The translations under genes and the position numbers were made by a program. From NCBI GenBank assembly GCA_016716135.1, contig JADJWX010000013.1, forward strand, positions 62,001-126,000: a stretch of 64,000 nt of DNA. Direction: 5' to 3'. Under the pieces are notes generated by a model that ran no database searches, had not been told where the DNA came from, and worked only from the letters and a program-made list of their open reading frames with translations. Below are positions 34,253-43,132 of this stretch, piece by piece. Positions within the stretch are counted from its first letter, which is position 1. Each line of letters begins with the position of its first letter. The DNA comes from Lewinellaceae bacterium. GTDB taxonomy: Bacteria > Bacteroidota > Bacteroidia > Chitinophagales > Saprospiraceae.

Positions 34253-34283
34253 TTTGTGCAAGTACAATAACTGCATACTTTTG
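34253..34283 (+). promoter_or_regulatory. Bacteroidota-type promoter of the ECF sigma gene
   Basis: A -33 element TTTG (34253-34256) and a -7 element TACTTTTG (34276-34283) are separated by exactly 19 bp, which fits the Bacteroidota housekeeping consensus TTTG-N19-TAnnTTTG. Transcription would begin near 34289, giving a leader of about 125 bases before the start codon at 34414. Confidence 0.75.
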
Positions 34284-34413
34284 GCAGCACGAAACAGTTC
34301 ATCACCACTTTTTTATTCTTTCCAAATTTTCTTTGCTTATCGGCTAAAACTTGTACACCACTTAAATGCTCTTTTTTATTTAACTGGTAAAACAGCAAAT
34401 AAATCTTTTGCTC

Positions 34414-34998
34414 ATGCAAGTTATGCCGATGATCAATGATCATGAACTGATCGCTCGTTATGTAGATGGTGATGAAAAAGCCTTTGAGGCTCTTCTCCTT
34501 CGCTACAAATCCAAAATTTACACCTCTATTTACCTGTTTGTCAAAGATCAGGCGCTCGCTGAAGACATTTTTCAGGAGGTCTTTATCAAGATCATTGACA
34601 CCCTGCGTAAGGGTAAATATAACCACGAAGGTAAATTCGTCCAATGGGCTATGCGCATAGCTTACAACATGTGTGTGGACTACCATCGCCGCAACAAACG
34701 CCGGTCGCACATTAACCCCACTGAGGATTTTGACATTTTTGAAGTGCTGCGGCTCAGTGATGACGGCCCTGACACGGAGATTATGCGCAGTGAAATGCAT
34801 ACCCGGATACGCCGTCTGGTCGACGACCTGCCTGCCGAGCAGCGCGAAGTGGTAATCTTGCGCCACTATGCCGATATGAGTTTCAAAGAAATCGCGGCGC
34901 TCACCCGCGTCAGTATCAACACCGCTTTGGGCCGTATGCGTTACGCGCTCATTAATATCCGCAAAATGATGGCGGAGCGCGACGTGGTGTTGCAGTAA
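34414..34998 (+). CDS. ECF-type RNA polymerase sigma factor
   Basis: A 194-residue sigma-70 family protein. Region 2 (about 10-85) includes DEKAFEALLLRYKSKIY and the -10 binding segment FIKIIDTLRKGKYNHEGKFVQWAMRIAYN; region 4 (about 125-180) includes LPAEQREVVILRHYADMSFKEIA and VSINTALGRMRYALINIRK. It lacks the longer N-terminal region of housekeeping factors. There is no adjacent FecR or anti-sigma gene. Among the three nearby Met codons I choose 34414, since the region 2 text begins soon after. The 125-base leader could hold control elements. Confidence 0.9.
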   Translation: MQVMPMINDHELIARYVDGDEKAFEALLLRYKSKIYTSIYLFVKDQALAEDIFQEVFIKIIDTLRKGKYNHEGKFVQWAMRIAYNMCVDYHRRNKRRSHINPTEDFDIFEVLRLSDDGPDTEIMRSEMHTRIRRLVDDLPAEQREVVILRHYADMSFKEIAALTRVSINTALGRMRYALINIRKMMAERDVVLQ

Positions 34999-35104
34999 CA
35001 CCGTGTGCCGGACGACCTGCAATCAGGCGCCTCGTGTAACCCAGGGTTGCACGGGGCGTTTGGTGTTTCTGGGCCCTTCAGGGCTGAAGTTTACCTGCCC
35101 AATT

Positions 35105-35518
35105 TTAATTCTCGGGCTTATCTAGGGCGTTTCCCTGCTCAGCTGTTTCTTCCGGTATACTTTTCTTCTCCTTCTGAAAAACTTTCCGCAAATGGCTGGG
35201 CAACAAACTGATCCGTTCGCCCAGCCAACGCTCCAGCGTAATGGCAAGTAAGGCATACCCCTCGGTAACTCCGGGAGCCGGCACAACAATGATCACGAAA
35301 AACGGCAGGAAACGCGGGATATCGCGCAGTTGCTCACGGGCCTGTTGCAACTCTGCTTCGGTGGGCCGCCGACTTTTTGAGATCACTAATAATCTGCCGG
35401 CATGGTGGCGGGCATAAGTGTGCACCATCTGTTTGGTTTCAACGCCTTCCATAAACAGCGCCCATAAGAGCATGCGCGGAAAACGGATGATTCGTTTAAA
35501 CTGGGTGCGGAAATACAT
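35105..35518 (-). CDS. Small protein with LETM1-like segment
   Basis: A 137-residue protein (MYFRTQFKRIIRFPRMLLWALF). A predicted membrane segment covers about 65-88 (IPRFLPFFVIIVVPAPGVTEG), and the pattern LRDIPRFLPFFVIIVVP with LLPSHLRKVF after it resembles the LETM1 core (LLPF...PF...LFPNMLPS). LETM1 itself is a mitochondrial ion-exchange and ribosome-binding protein; bacterial proteins with this segment are poorly known. The tail is acidic and basic mixed. I see it as a probable inner-membrane protein, with the LETM1 link moderately supported. Confidence 0.55.
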   Translation of the reverse strand: MYFRTQFKRIIRFPRMLLWALFMEGVETKQMVHTYARHHAGRLLVISKSRRPTEAELQQAREQLRDIPRFLPFFVIIVVPAPGVTEGYALLAITLERWLGERISLLPSHLRKVFQKEKKSIPEETAEQGNALDKPEN

Positions 35519-35640
35519 AGTGCAAGTAAAATAAGCAGGAATCGCGCCAGGTTTGGCTATCCGAAACTTGTGAACATTATTTTGTTGGCAGGATTAACAC
35601 GGTTATCATGAAAATCGTCTGAACAGAAAAAAAACGAATA

Positions 35641-38508
35641 TCAATGTGCCTCCAGCCAGTTGTTTCCTACGCCCATTTCTACTAAGATTGGGACTTTCAA
35701 ACTTGGAATCGCCGTGGCCATTTTTTCATGAATAATTGGTTTTAACGCTTCCAGTTCATCTTTATGCACATCGAATACCAACTCATCGTGTACCTGGAGG
35801 ATCATGCTCGAGCGGAATTTACCTTCCCGCATGGCTTTCCAGATGTTGACCATAGCCACTTTGATCATATCGGCGGCAGTACCCTGAATGGGTGTGTTTA
35901 TGGCCATACGTTCGGCCATACTCCGCTGCATGCCGTTGCGACTCACGATGTCGCGCAAGGTGCGGCGGCGGCCGAGTAAGGTTTCTACATAGCCATGCTT
36001 CCGGGCGAATTCGACGGTAGTTTCCATATAGTTTTTGAGGCCCTGATATTGCCGGAAGTAATTCTCAATCAATTCTTTGGCCTCAGGTCGTTTGATGCCC
36101 AGCTGGTTACTCAGATTCGTAGCCCCGGCGCCGTAAATTATACTGAAATTTACTGTTTTGGCGGCCCTGCGTTGATCAGGGGTAACTTCCTCAAGCGGTA
36201 CCCCGAACACCCGGGCGGCAGTGGCCTGGTGGATATCCTGGTTGAGGCGGAAGGCTTCAAGCATGGCCTCTTCGTTGCTGATATCGGCGATTAACCGGAG
36301 CTCGACCTGGGAATAGTCGGCCGAAAGCAGCACGTGATTTTCGTCGCGGGGAATAAATGCCTCGCGCACTTTACGGCCCTCCGGTGTCCGGATCGGAATG
36401 TTTTGCAAGTTTGGGTTCTGGCTGCTCAGGCGCCCGGTGGCAGCCAGCGCCTGGTTGAACGAAGAGTGTACACGCCCGGTGCGCGGGTTGATCAATGCCG
36501 GCAAGGCATCCACATACGTGCTGCGCAATTTCATAAGCGCCCGATGCTCAAGAATGTCGGCACAAACCGGATACTCGGCCGCCAGTTGGGTGAGCACGCT
36601 TTCGTCGGTAGAGTATTGGCCGCTTTTCATTTTCCGGCCGGGATATGGGATTTTTAATTTGTCAAACAAAATCTCGCCAACCTGTTTGGGACTTGCCACA
36701 TTGAAATTGTGCCCGGTTTCTTCGAGCACTTTTTTCTCCAGAGCATCGATGCTGATACTGAGTTCGCCCGAGTATTCTTTTAAAAAATCGGGGTCGATGC
36801 GCACACCGGCAAATTCCAGATCGGCGAGCACTTTTACCAGCGGTATTTCCACTAATTCAAACAGTTTTTTCAGGTTTTTGCCGCCCTCATCCAGTTTGGG
36901 CTCCAGGTATTGTTTGAGTTGCAGGGTAATGTCGGCATCCTCACCGGCGTATTCCCGGATTTGCTCGACAGGCACATCGCGCATGGTGCCCTGCCCGGCG
37001 CCTTTTTTGCCGATCAACTCCTCGATTTTCACCGGCGAATAATCGAGGTAGGTTTCGGCCAGGTAATTCATATTGTGCCGAAGTTCAGGTTCCAGCAGGT
37101 AGTGGGCAATCATGGTGTCCCAATACGGCCCGCGGAGTTCTACACCATAATTTTTCAGGACGATGGCGTCGTATTTGAGGTTTTGGCCGATTTTCTCAAT
37201 TTTTTCATGTTCAAAAACCGGGCGGAATTCTTCAACGATCGCCTGAGCTGCTTTCCGGTCTTCCGGTATGGGCACATACCAGGCTTCGTGGGGTTTGTAT
37301 GCAAAGGAAAAACCCACCAAATCGGCCTGAGTCGGTTCGATGGCGGTCGTTTCAGAGTCGTAACAAATGGCTGTGCGGCTGAGCAACAGTTTGACCAGTT
37401 CGGCGCGTTGTTCCGGCGTTTCGGCCAAATGGTACGCGTGCGATGTGTTTTGAATATTTTTCGTGGCGTGTAAGCCTCCGGCTGCCTGCCCTGCAGGGTT
37501 GGAGTCCGCAAATTGCGTGCTTTCGGAATCACCGAACAGGCTGGTTTGGGTGCCGGAATTTGAAGCCGCAGTGCGTTTCTTTTCGGCAGGATGCTCATGC
37601 TCCGGCCCTCCATTGGATGCCGAGGCAGAACCCGCCAGTGGATGCTGCAAAATTTCTGTGGCCAGGCTCCGGAATTCCAGCTCTTTGAAAATCTCGACGA
37701 GTTCTTCCCGGTTAAACGGTTCGATTTCGAAAAATTTCTCATCAAATTGTACCGGTGCATTGATTTCAATGGTAGCCAGCCATTTGGACAACGTAGCCTT
37801 TTCGCCCTGAGTTTTGACAGTTTCCTGCTGCTTGCCTTTCAGTTGATCGGCATTGGCTAATAAATTTTCCACAGTGTCGAATTGCTCCAGGAGTTTGGCT
37901 GCTGTTTTTTCGCCAATGCCCGGAAGCCCGGGTATATTATCCACCGAATCGCCCATGAGCGCCAGCATGTCGATCACCTGGTCCACGCGTTTTATTCCCC
38001 AGCGTTCACAAACTTCCCGGGGCCCCCAAATTTCCACATCGTTGCCCTGGCGCCCGGGTTTATACAGAAAAATATGCTCGTCGACCAGCTGGCCGAAGTC
38101 CTTGTCGGGGGTTACCATGTAAACGTCATAGCCTTGTCTGCCGGCCTGTTTGGCCAGGGTGCCGATCACGTCGTCGGCCTCATAGTTTTTGATGATCAGC
38201 ACAGGAATATTCATGGCCTGCACAATTTTTTCAACCCAGGGGATTGCCAGCGTGATATCCTCCGGCTGGGCATCTCTGTTTGCCTTGTATAACTCAAACT
38301 CCGTGTGCCGGAACGTGCCGCCGGGCGGATCAAAAACGACGGCCAAATGGGATGGTTGCTCACGCTTCATCATATCCCAAAGCGTACGCATAAACCCCTG
38401 GATAGCAGAAACATTCCAGCCTTTTGAATTGATTAGCGGACGGGAAATAAAGGCATAATGCGCCCGGTAAATCAAGGCGTGACCGTCGAGCAGAAAGAGT
38501 TTTTTCAT
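35641..38508 (-). CDS. polA: DNA polymerase I
   Basis: A 955-residue polymerase. The 5'-3' nuclease domain is at about 1-290 (FLLDGHALIYRAHYAF, YEADDVIGTL, PGIGEKTA). The 3'-5' exonuclease domain (about 370-570) keeps the DxE motif in CYDSETTAIEP and the YAGEDADIT Asp motif, so proofreading is likely active. The polymerase domain has motif A LLSADYSQVELRLIA, motif B RRAAKTVNFSIIYGAG and motif C QVHDELVFDVH. A poorly conserved linker with many Gly, Ser and Asn falls between the nuclease and exonuclease domains. Start chosen at the ATG before KKLFLLDG. Confidence 0.95.
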   Translation of the reverse strand: MKKLFLLDGHALIYRAHYAFISRPLINSKGWNVSAIQGFMRTLWDMMKREQPSHLAVVFDPPGGTFRHTEFELYKANRDAQPEDITLAIPWVEKIVQAMNIPVLIIKNYEADDVIGTLAKQAGRQGYDVYMVTPDKDFGQLVDEHIFLYKPGRQGNDVEIWGPREVCERWGIKRVDQVIDMLALMGDSVDNIPGLPGIGEKTAAKLLEQFDTVENLLANADQLKGKQQETVKTQGEKATLSKWLATIEINAPVQFDEKFFEIEPFNREELVEIFKELEFRSLATEILQHPLAGSASASNGGPEHEHPAEKKRTAASNSGTQTSLFGDSESTQFADSNPAGQAAGGLHATKNIQNTSHAYHLAETPEQRAELVKLLLSRTAICYDSETTAIEPTQADLVGFSFAYKPHEAWYVPIPEDRKAAQAIVEEFRPVFEHEKIEKIGQNLKYDAIVLKNYGVELRGPYWDTMIAHYLLEPELRHNMNYLAETYLDYSPVKIEELIGKKGAGQGTMRDVPVEQIREYAGEDADITLQLKQYLEPKLDEGGKNLKKLFELVEIPLVKVLADLEFAGVRIDPDFLKEYSGELSISIDALEKKVLEETGHNFNVASPKQVGEILFDKLKIPYPGRKMKSGQYSTDESVLTQLAAEYPVCADILEHRALMKLRSTYVDALPALINPRTGRVHSSFNQALAATGRLSSQNPNLQNIPIRTPEGRKVREAFIPRDENHVLLSADYSQVELRLIADISNEEAMLEAFRLNQDIHQATAARVFGVPLEEVTPDQRRAAKTVNFSIIYGAGATNLSNQLGIKRPEAKELIENYFRQYQGLKNYMETTVEFARKHGYVETLLGRRRTLRDIVSRNGMQRSMAERMAINTPIQGTAADMIKVAMVNIWKAMREGKFRSSMILQVHDELVFDVHKDELEALKPIIHEKMATAIPSLKVPILVEMGVGNNWLEAH

Positions 38509-38703
38509 GTTGTGCAGTGGCTGCTTGGTTATTTTATGAATCGGGCGGCAAACTTTTTTGGCCCCGTATTTGTGCGTAAAAGTAAAGGAATGCACCCGAT
38601 TTGACCTACCTTCGCCGCCTTTTACAAAAAATTGGCTGCTTTAATTCTACACCCCCTAATATTCGCCCGGATACCCGCTTTTTCCATCAACTGATCCTGA
38701 CCT

Positions 38704-40149
38704 GTGCAATACTTACAGCTGGCGACTGTACCTGTCGACCAAAACGATGACAACCTGATCCTGCTCGTTGAAACTACAACGGTGGATCAACTGGATGCCG
38801 TGTTGCAACCTGCCGAAATGATTTTTTTACGCCAGGCGGTGGCAAAAGGCGTGCGCGCCTTTTTCTTCCCCCAGGCCAACAGCGCCGTTTTTGTGCGTGT
38901 GCTCGAGCCGGCCTCAGATTTGGCGCCCAGCCTCGAAGAAGCCCGGCTCGATGCCAACCAATTGCTCTGCGAACTGAAAAACTACCATGTTGAATCGGCT
39001 GTTGTGCAGACTTTTTGCCCGGAAGTGCGCGCCCTCGCATTTTTGGAAGGCCTGATGCTGGGCAGCTACCAGTTCGTAAATTACTTTTCAGACCCAACAA
39101 AAAAATCCAATCAACTTAAATCCCTCCGGTGGGCTGTAGCCCAGGCACCACATGCGGCTGTTGCGGAACTGAATGCGCTCGTGCAGGCTGTATTTATGAC
39201 CCGCGACATGGTCAATGAACCCCACTCCCATTTCGACACGCTGAAACTGGCTCAAACTGCCCGGGAAACCGGTGAAAAGTATGGGCTTTCCGTGGAGATT
39301 CTGGGCAAAGAAAAAATCGAAGAGCTGAAAATGGGCGGTCTGCTGGCCGTAAACCAGGCCAGTTCGGTACCGCCGCAGTTTTGTATCCTGGAGTGGCGCC
39401 CGGAACATACCCGGAACAAAAAGCCGGTGGTGCTCATCGGGAAAGGGGTGGTATACGATACCGGCGGCCTCAGCCTCAAATCCAGCACAGGCATGGAAAG
39501 CATGAAATGCGACATGGCCGGTGCTGCCGCAGTGATCGGCGCTATGGCTGCTGTAGCCCAGGCTGCGCTTCCGGTACACGTGATTGGCCTGGTACCGGCC
39601 ACGGATAACAAAATCGGCGAGCGTGCACTGTCGCCCGGCGATGTGATCCGCATGTATTCCGGCGCCACGGTGGAAGTGGTCAATACCGACGCCGAAGGCC
39701 GGTTGATTCTGGCCGATACCTTGCATTATGCCAAAAAATTTGACCCGGAGTTGGTACTCGACATCGCTACACTCACCGGTTCGGCAGTAAATGCCCTGGG
39801 GAGCCAGGCTATCTGCTACATGGGTACAGCCGACGCCAACGTAAAACGCGCGCTCGAAACCAGCGGCTGGAATACCTACGAACGCCTGGTCGAACTGCCG
39901 CTCTGGAAAGAATACGGCGACGAACTGAAGAGCAGTATCGCCGACATGAAAAACATGGGCTCCGGCCCGGCCGGAATGATCACCGCCGGAAAATTCCTCG
40001 AACATTTCGCAGATTATCCCTGGTTACACCTCGACATCGCCGGGTCTGCGTATCTTCGCGCTGCAAACGGCTACCGCCCGAAAGAGGGTACCGGCGTCGG
40101 TGTACGCCTGCTGTTTGACTTTTTGAAAAAATGGGGCGCTGAGGAGTAA
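38704..40149 (+). CDS. pepA: Leucyl aminopeptidase (M17 family)
   Basis: A 481-residue protein starting at GTG (no ATG is near; the first reading codons are QYLQLATVPV). The N-terminal half is the poorly conserved M17 domain; the catalytic half holds the metal-binding signature GKGVVYDTGGLSLKSS, MKCDMAGAAAV and the family signature NTDAEGRLILADTL. The enzyme forms hexamers and removes N-terminal residues, mainly Leu, in the cytoplasm. It is followed by pdxA at 130 bp on the same strand. Confidence 0.93.
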   Translation: MQYLQLATVPVDQNDDNLILLVETTTVDQLDAVLQPAEMIFLRQAVAKGVRAFFFPQANSAVFVRVLEPASDLAPSLEEARLDANQLLCELKNYHVESAVVQTFCPEVRALAFLEGLMLGSYQFVNYFSDPTKKSNQLKSLRWAVAQAPHAAVAELNALVQAVFMTRDMVNEPHSHFDTLKLAQTARETGEKYGLSVEILGKEKIEELKMGGLLAVNQASSVPPQFCILEWRPEHTRNKKPVVLIGKGVVYDTGGLSLKSSTGMESMKCDMAGAAAVIGAMAAVAQAALPVHVIGLVPATDNKIGERALSPGDVIRMYSGATVEVVNTDAEGRLILADTLHYAKKFDPELVLDIATLTGSAVNALGSQAICYMGTADANVKRALETSGWNTYERLVELPLWKEYGDELKSSIADMKNMGSGPAGMITAGKFLEHFADYPWLHLDIAGSAYLRAANGYRPKEGTGVGVRLLFDFLKKWGAEE

Positions 40150-40278
40150 CTTACCAGCCGGATAAATCGTGGTTAAAGGCAGAAAACGGAGAACGACCGG
40201 GTCTTCTCCATAACCTTCCTTTGCCCGTTTTTGTATTCGCCTGCTTCCCGATTCGCCTGTTCGCAGATTCTAATTTTT

Positions 40279-41376
40279 ATGGAAAACATAACCATCGGTA
40301 TTACTTGTGGCGATATCAACGGTATCGGCCTCGAAATTATCCTGAAAGCCCTGGCGATCAAAAAAGCCAACCGCACGTTCAAAACCGTTATTTACGGGAG
40401 TACCAAAGTGGTGGCGTATCACAAAAATATCATTACCCAGGATACCATTCTTTTTAACTCCATTCAGGCTGCCGAAGAAGCACAGGCCGACCGGATCAAT
40501 ATCATCAATTGCTGGCAAGACAATGTAAACATCACCTTGGGTAAACCCACCGATGTCGGCGGAAAATGCGCCTTCCTGGCACTCGAACGCGCTGTGGCCG
40601 ATATGAAAAGCGGTGTTATTGATGCGCTTGTTACTGCCCCCATCCACAAAAAAGCCATGCAAATGGCCGACTTCCCTTTCGTCGGGCACACCGAATACAT
40701 CACCAACACCCTAGGCGACAAAGATTCGCTGATGCTTATGGTTTCCGACAACCTGCGCATCGGAGTGGCCACCAACCACCTGCCCCTTCGCGAGGTGCCC
40801 CAGGCAATTACCACGGAACTCGTGCTGCGCAAAATTGAAATCCTCGCCGAAACGTTGCGCATCGATTTTAACCAGGGCAAACCAACTATTGCCGTTTTAG
40901 GCCTTAATCCGCATGCCGGTGATGAAGGCGCCATTGGAACTGAAGACGATAATATTGTGCGGCCAGCCGTGGAAAAAGCCAAGGAAAAAGGCATCCTGGC
41001 ATTCGGCCCGTACCCGGCCGACGGCTTTTTTGGCTCCGGCCAGTTTACAAAATTTGACGGCGTGCTGGCCATGTACCATGATCAGGGTTTGGTGCCCTTC
41101 AAAACACTCTCTTTTGGCGAAGGGACCAATTACACTGCGGGCCTTGCTTCGGTGCGTACCTCGCCGGACCATGGCACAGCCTACGATATCGCCGGCAAAG
41201 GAGAGGCGGATGAGGCGTCGTTTGTCCGCGCCCTCTACCTGGCTGCCGATATTGTACACAACCGGAGCGAATACCTCGAAATGCACGCCAATTCGCTGGT
41301 GCAGCACAAACGCAAAGCGCTTGAAAGTGAAACCGGCGAAGACGAAGAAGTTGAAGATATCATTCCGGAGGAATAG
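40279..41376 (+). CDS. pdxA: 4-hydroxythreonine-4-phosphate dehydrogenase
   Basis: A 365-residue enzyme of vitamin B6 (pyridoxal phosphate) synthesis in the DXP-dependent route. It starts MENITIGITCGDINGIGLE. Metal and substrate motifs are TAPIHKKAMQMADFPFVGHTE, then ALNPHAGD-like text (LNPHAGDEGAIG), YHDQGLVPFKTLSF and SPDHGTAYDIAGKGEAD. It oxidises 4-phosphohydroxythreonine, and the product condenses with DXP through PdxJ. pdxJ is not in the window. The C-terminal tail (ESETGEDEEVEDIIPEE) is strongly acidic and outside the usual fold. Confidence 0.95.
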   Translation: MENITIGITCGDINGIGLEIILKALAIKKANRTFKTVIYGSTKVVAYHKNIITQDTILFNSIQAAEEAQADRINIINCWQDNVNITLGKPTDVGGKCAFLALERAVADMKSGVIDALVTAPIHKKAMQMADFPFVGHTEYITNTLGDKDSLMLMVSDNLRIGVATNHLPLREVPQAITTELVLRKIEILAETLRIDFNQGKPTIAVLGLNPHAGDEGAIGTEDDNIVRPAVEKAKEKGILAFGPYPADGFFGSGQFTKFDGVLAMYHDQGLVPFKTLSFGEGTNYTAGLASVRTSPDHGTAYDIAGKGEADEASFVRALYLAADIVHNRSEYLEMHANSLVQHKRKALESETGEDEEVEDIIPEE

Positions 41377-41415
41377 GCGTTGGTGATTGCACTCCAGAAA
41401 CCCCTTGATTAAGAT

Positions 41416-42204
41416 ATGAATCCAATTTTAGGAATAGACGTCGGCGGCTCCGGCGTCAAAGGCTCGTTGGTTGATCTGGATCAGGGCACACTGCTCCAGG
41501 ATCGTTACCGGATACCAACGCCCCAGCCGGCTACACCGGCGGCAGTAGCGGATGCCGTTGCACAAATTGTTGCTTTTTTCAACTATAAAGGCCCTGTTGG
41601 TTGTGGTTTTCCCGCCATTGTAAAAAACGGCGTGGCCCAGACGGCAGCGAATATTGATAAATCCTGGATCGGGACCAGCATCGAAACCACGTTTGGCAAA
41701 GCCTGTGGCAATCCGGTTTTTGCCACCAACGATGCCGATGCCGCCGGCATGGCCGAAATGCATTTTGGCGCAGGAAAGGATGAGGAAGGCTTGGTAATCC
41801 TGATCACCATCGGTACCGGCCTGGGCACGGCTATTTTTTATAAAGGTATGCTGATTCCCAACACGGAACTGGGGCACCTGATCTGGAAAAACAACAAGAT
41901 CGCAGAGGCATACTGTTCCTCCGGCGCGCGGGAGCGGCTGAAAATCAGCCGGGAAGAATGGGCAGGGCGTTTTAACAAATACCTGCTCCACCTCGAACTG
42001 CTTTTTTCGCCCGATCTGTTTATCCTCGGAGGCGGGGAAAGCAAATATTTTGATACGTTTAAAGATGCGCTGACCACCAATGCGCGTGTGCTACCTGCCC
42101 AACTTCTAAACAATGCCGGTATTATCGGCGCCGCCGCTTATGCCGAAACGCACCGCCGGGTAAGCCTGCACGGATTGCACGGCCGTCATGGCGGGCATGG
42201 GTGA
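41416..42204 (+). CDS. ppgK: Polyphosphate glucokinase (ROK-like)
   Basis: A 262-residue sugar kinase. The nucleotide/polyphosphate site begins LGIDVGGSGVKGSLVD, and the GFPAIVKNGVAQTAANIDKSW and TNDADAAGMAEMHFG segments match the polyphosphate-dependent glucokinase group, which phosphorylates glucose using polyphosphate or ATP. TIGTGLGTAIF is the second phosphate loop. The C-terminus is a His/Gly-rich tail (LHGLHGRHGGHG), which could bind metal. It begins 39 bp after pdxA, which is a loose link only. Confidence 0.88.
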   Translation: MNPILGIDVGGSGVKGSLVDLDQGTLLQDRYRIPTPQPATPAAVADAVAQIVAFFNYKGPVGCGFPAIVKNGVAQTAANIDKSWIGTSIETTFGKACGNPVFATNDADAAGMAEMHFGAGKDEEGLVILITIGTGLGTAIFYKGMLIPNTELGHLIWKNNKIAEAYCSSGARERLKISREEWAGRFNKYLLHLELLFSPDLFILGGGESKYFDTFKDALTTNARVLPAQLLNNAGIIGAAAYAETHRRVSLHGLHGRHGGHG

Positions 42205-42208
42205 TTTT

Positions 42209-43057
42209 TTACATCCGGGCCAGCGCCCGTTCCTGCTTGAGTTGTACCCGCCGGGATACCATGATACTGATTTCATACAGGATGTACAGCGGAATACCGA
42301 CAATGGTCTGAGAAACCACATCCGGCGGGGTAATGATGGCTGCCATGATCAGGATGGCAACCACGGCGTGCCGGCGGTACATCCGCAGCGATTTATACCC
42401 GACAATGCCGATTTTCGTCAGGAAATAGGCAACCACCGGCATTTCAAAGATCAAGCCCGTCGGGATGGTGAACATGGTCATGTACGTCACGTAAGAATCA
42501 AGGGTGGGCGAAACCTGGGCGCCTTCAATGGTGTAGCCTGCGAGGAAGTTGATTGAAAAAGCGGCAATCACAAAATACCCAAATGCAACACCCAGCAGAA
42601 ATAAAAACGAACAAATACCAACAACGCCCCGGATCGTTTTTTTCTCGTTTTCCAACAAACCCGGCTGAATAAACTTCCAGAACTCCCACAGGATAAACGG
42701 AAAAGCGCCGATAAATCCCAACCAAAACGAAATGTACAGGTGCTGCATCAGCACCTCCCCCAATTGCCGCGTGATTATGGTGAACTCCACCGGCTTGAAA
42801 CATAAATTGTCGCCAAGACCGACGCTGTGCGAAATACTGCACAATGCCCGGTAGGTCAGAAAATCCGGGTTGCGCGGCCCAAACATCAGGGTATTAAAAA
42901 TGAATTCCTTGTTGATAAAACAAACCGTACCGAGCACGGCAATCGCTAACGCGGAGCGCAGGATGTGCTTGCGCAACTCGGCAATATGTTCAAAAAAGGA
43001 CATCTCGCCTTTTTCCTTGCGTTGTTCCTCAATTTCATGTAACTGATCAATGGGCAT
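42209..43057 (-). CDS. tatC: Twin-arginine translocase subunit TatC
   Basis: A 282-residue protein with six hydrophobic helices. The N-terminal signature is MSFFEHIAELRKHILRS, the signal-peptide-binding region of TatC; the FWLGFIGAFPFILWEFWKFIQPGLLENEKK segment matches the second conserved block. It recognises Arg-Arg signal peptides and works with TatA (24420). Genes converge with ppgK (4 bp between stops). A TonB receptor gene is 75 bp upstream on the same strand. Confidence 0.94.
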   Translation of the reverse strand: MPIDQLHEIEEQRKEKGEMSFFEHIAELRKHILRSALAIAVLGTVCFINKEFIFNTLMFGPRNPDFLTYRALCSISHSVGLGDNLCFKPVEFTIITRQLGEVLMQHLYISFWLGFIGAFPFILWEFWKFIQPGLLENEKKTIRGVVGICSFLFLLGVAFGYFVIAAFSINFLAGYTIEGAQVSPTLDSYVTYMTMFTIPTGLIFEMPVVAYFLTKIGIVGYKSLRMYRRHAVVAILIMAAIITPPDVVSQTIVGIPLYILYEISIMVSRRVQLKQERALARM

Positions 43058-43132
43058 AGTTCTGGTGCATGGCTGCTCTTAGACCGGGCAAAGGTAAAAG
43101 GTTTAGATAGCATGTTGAAGATTTCTCTTGAG

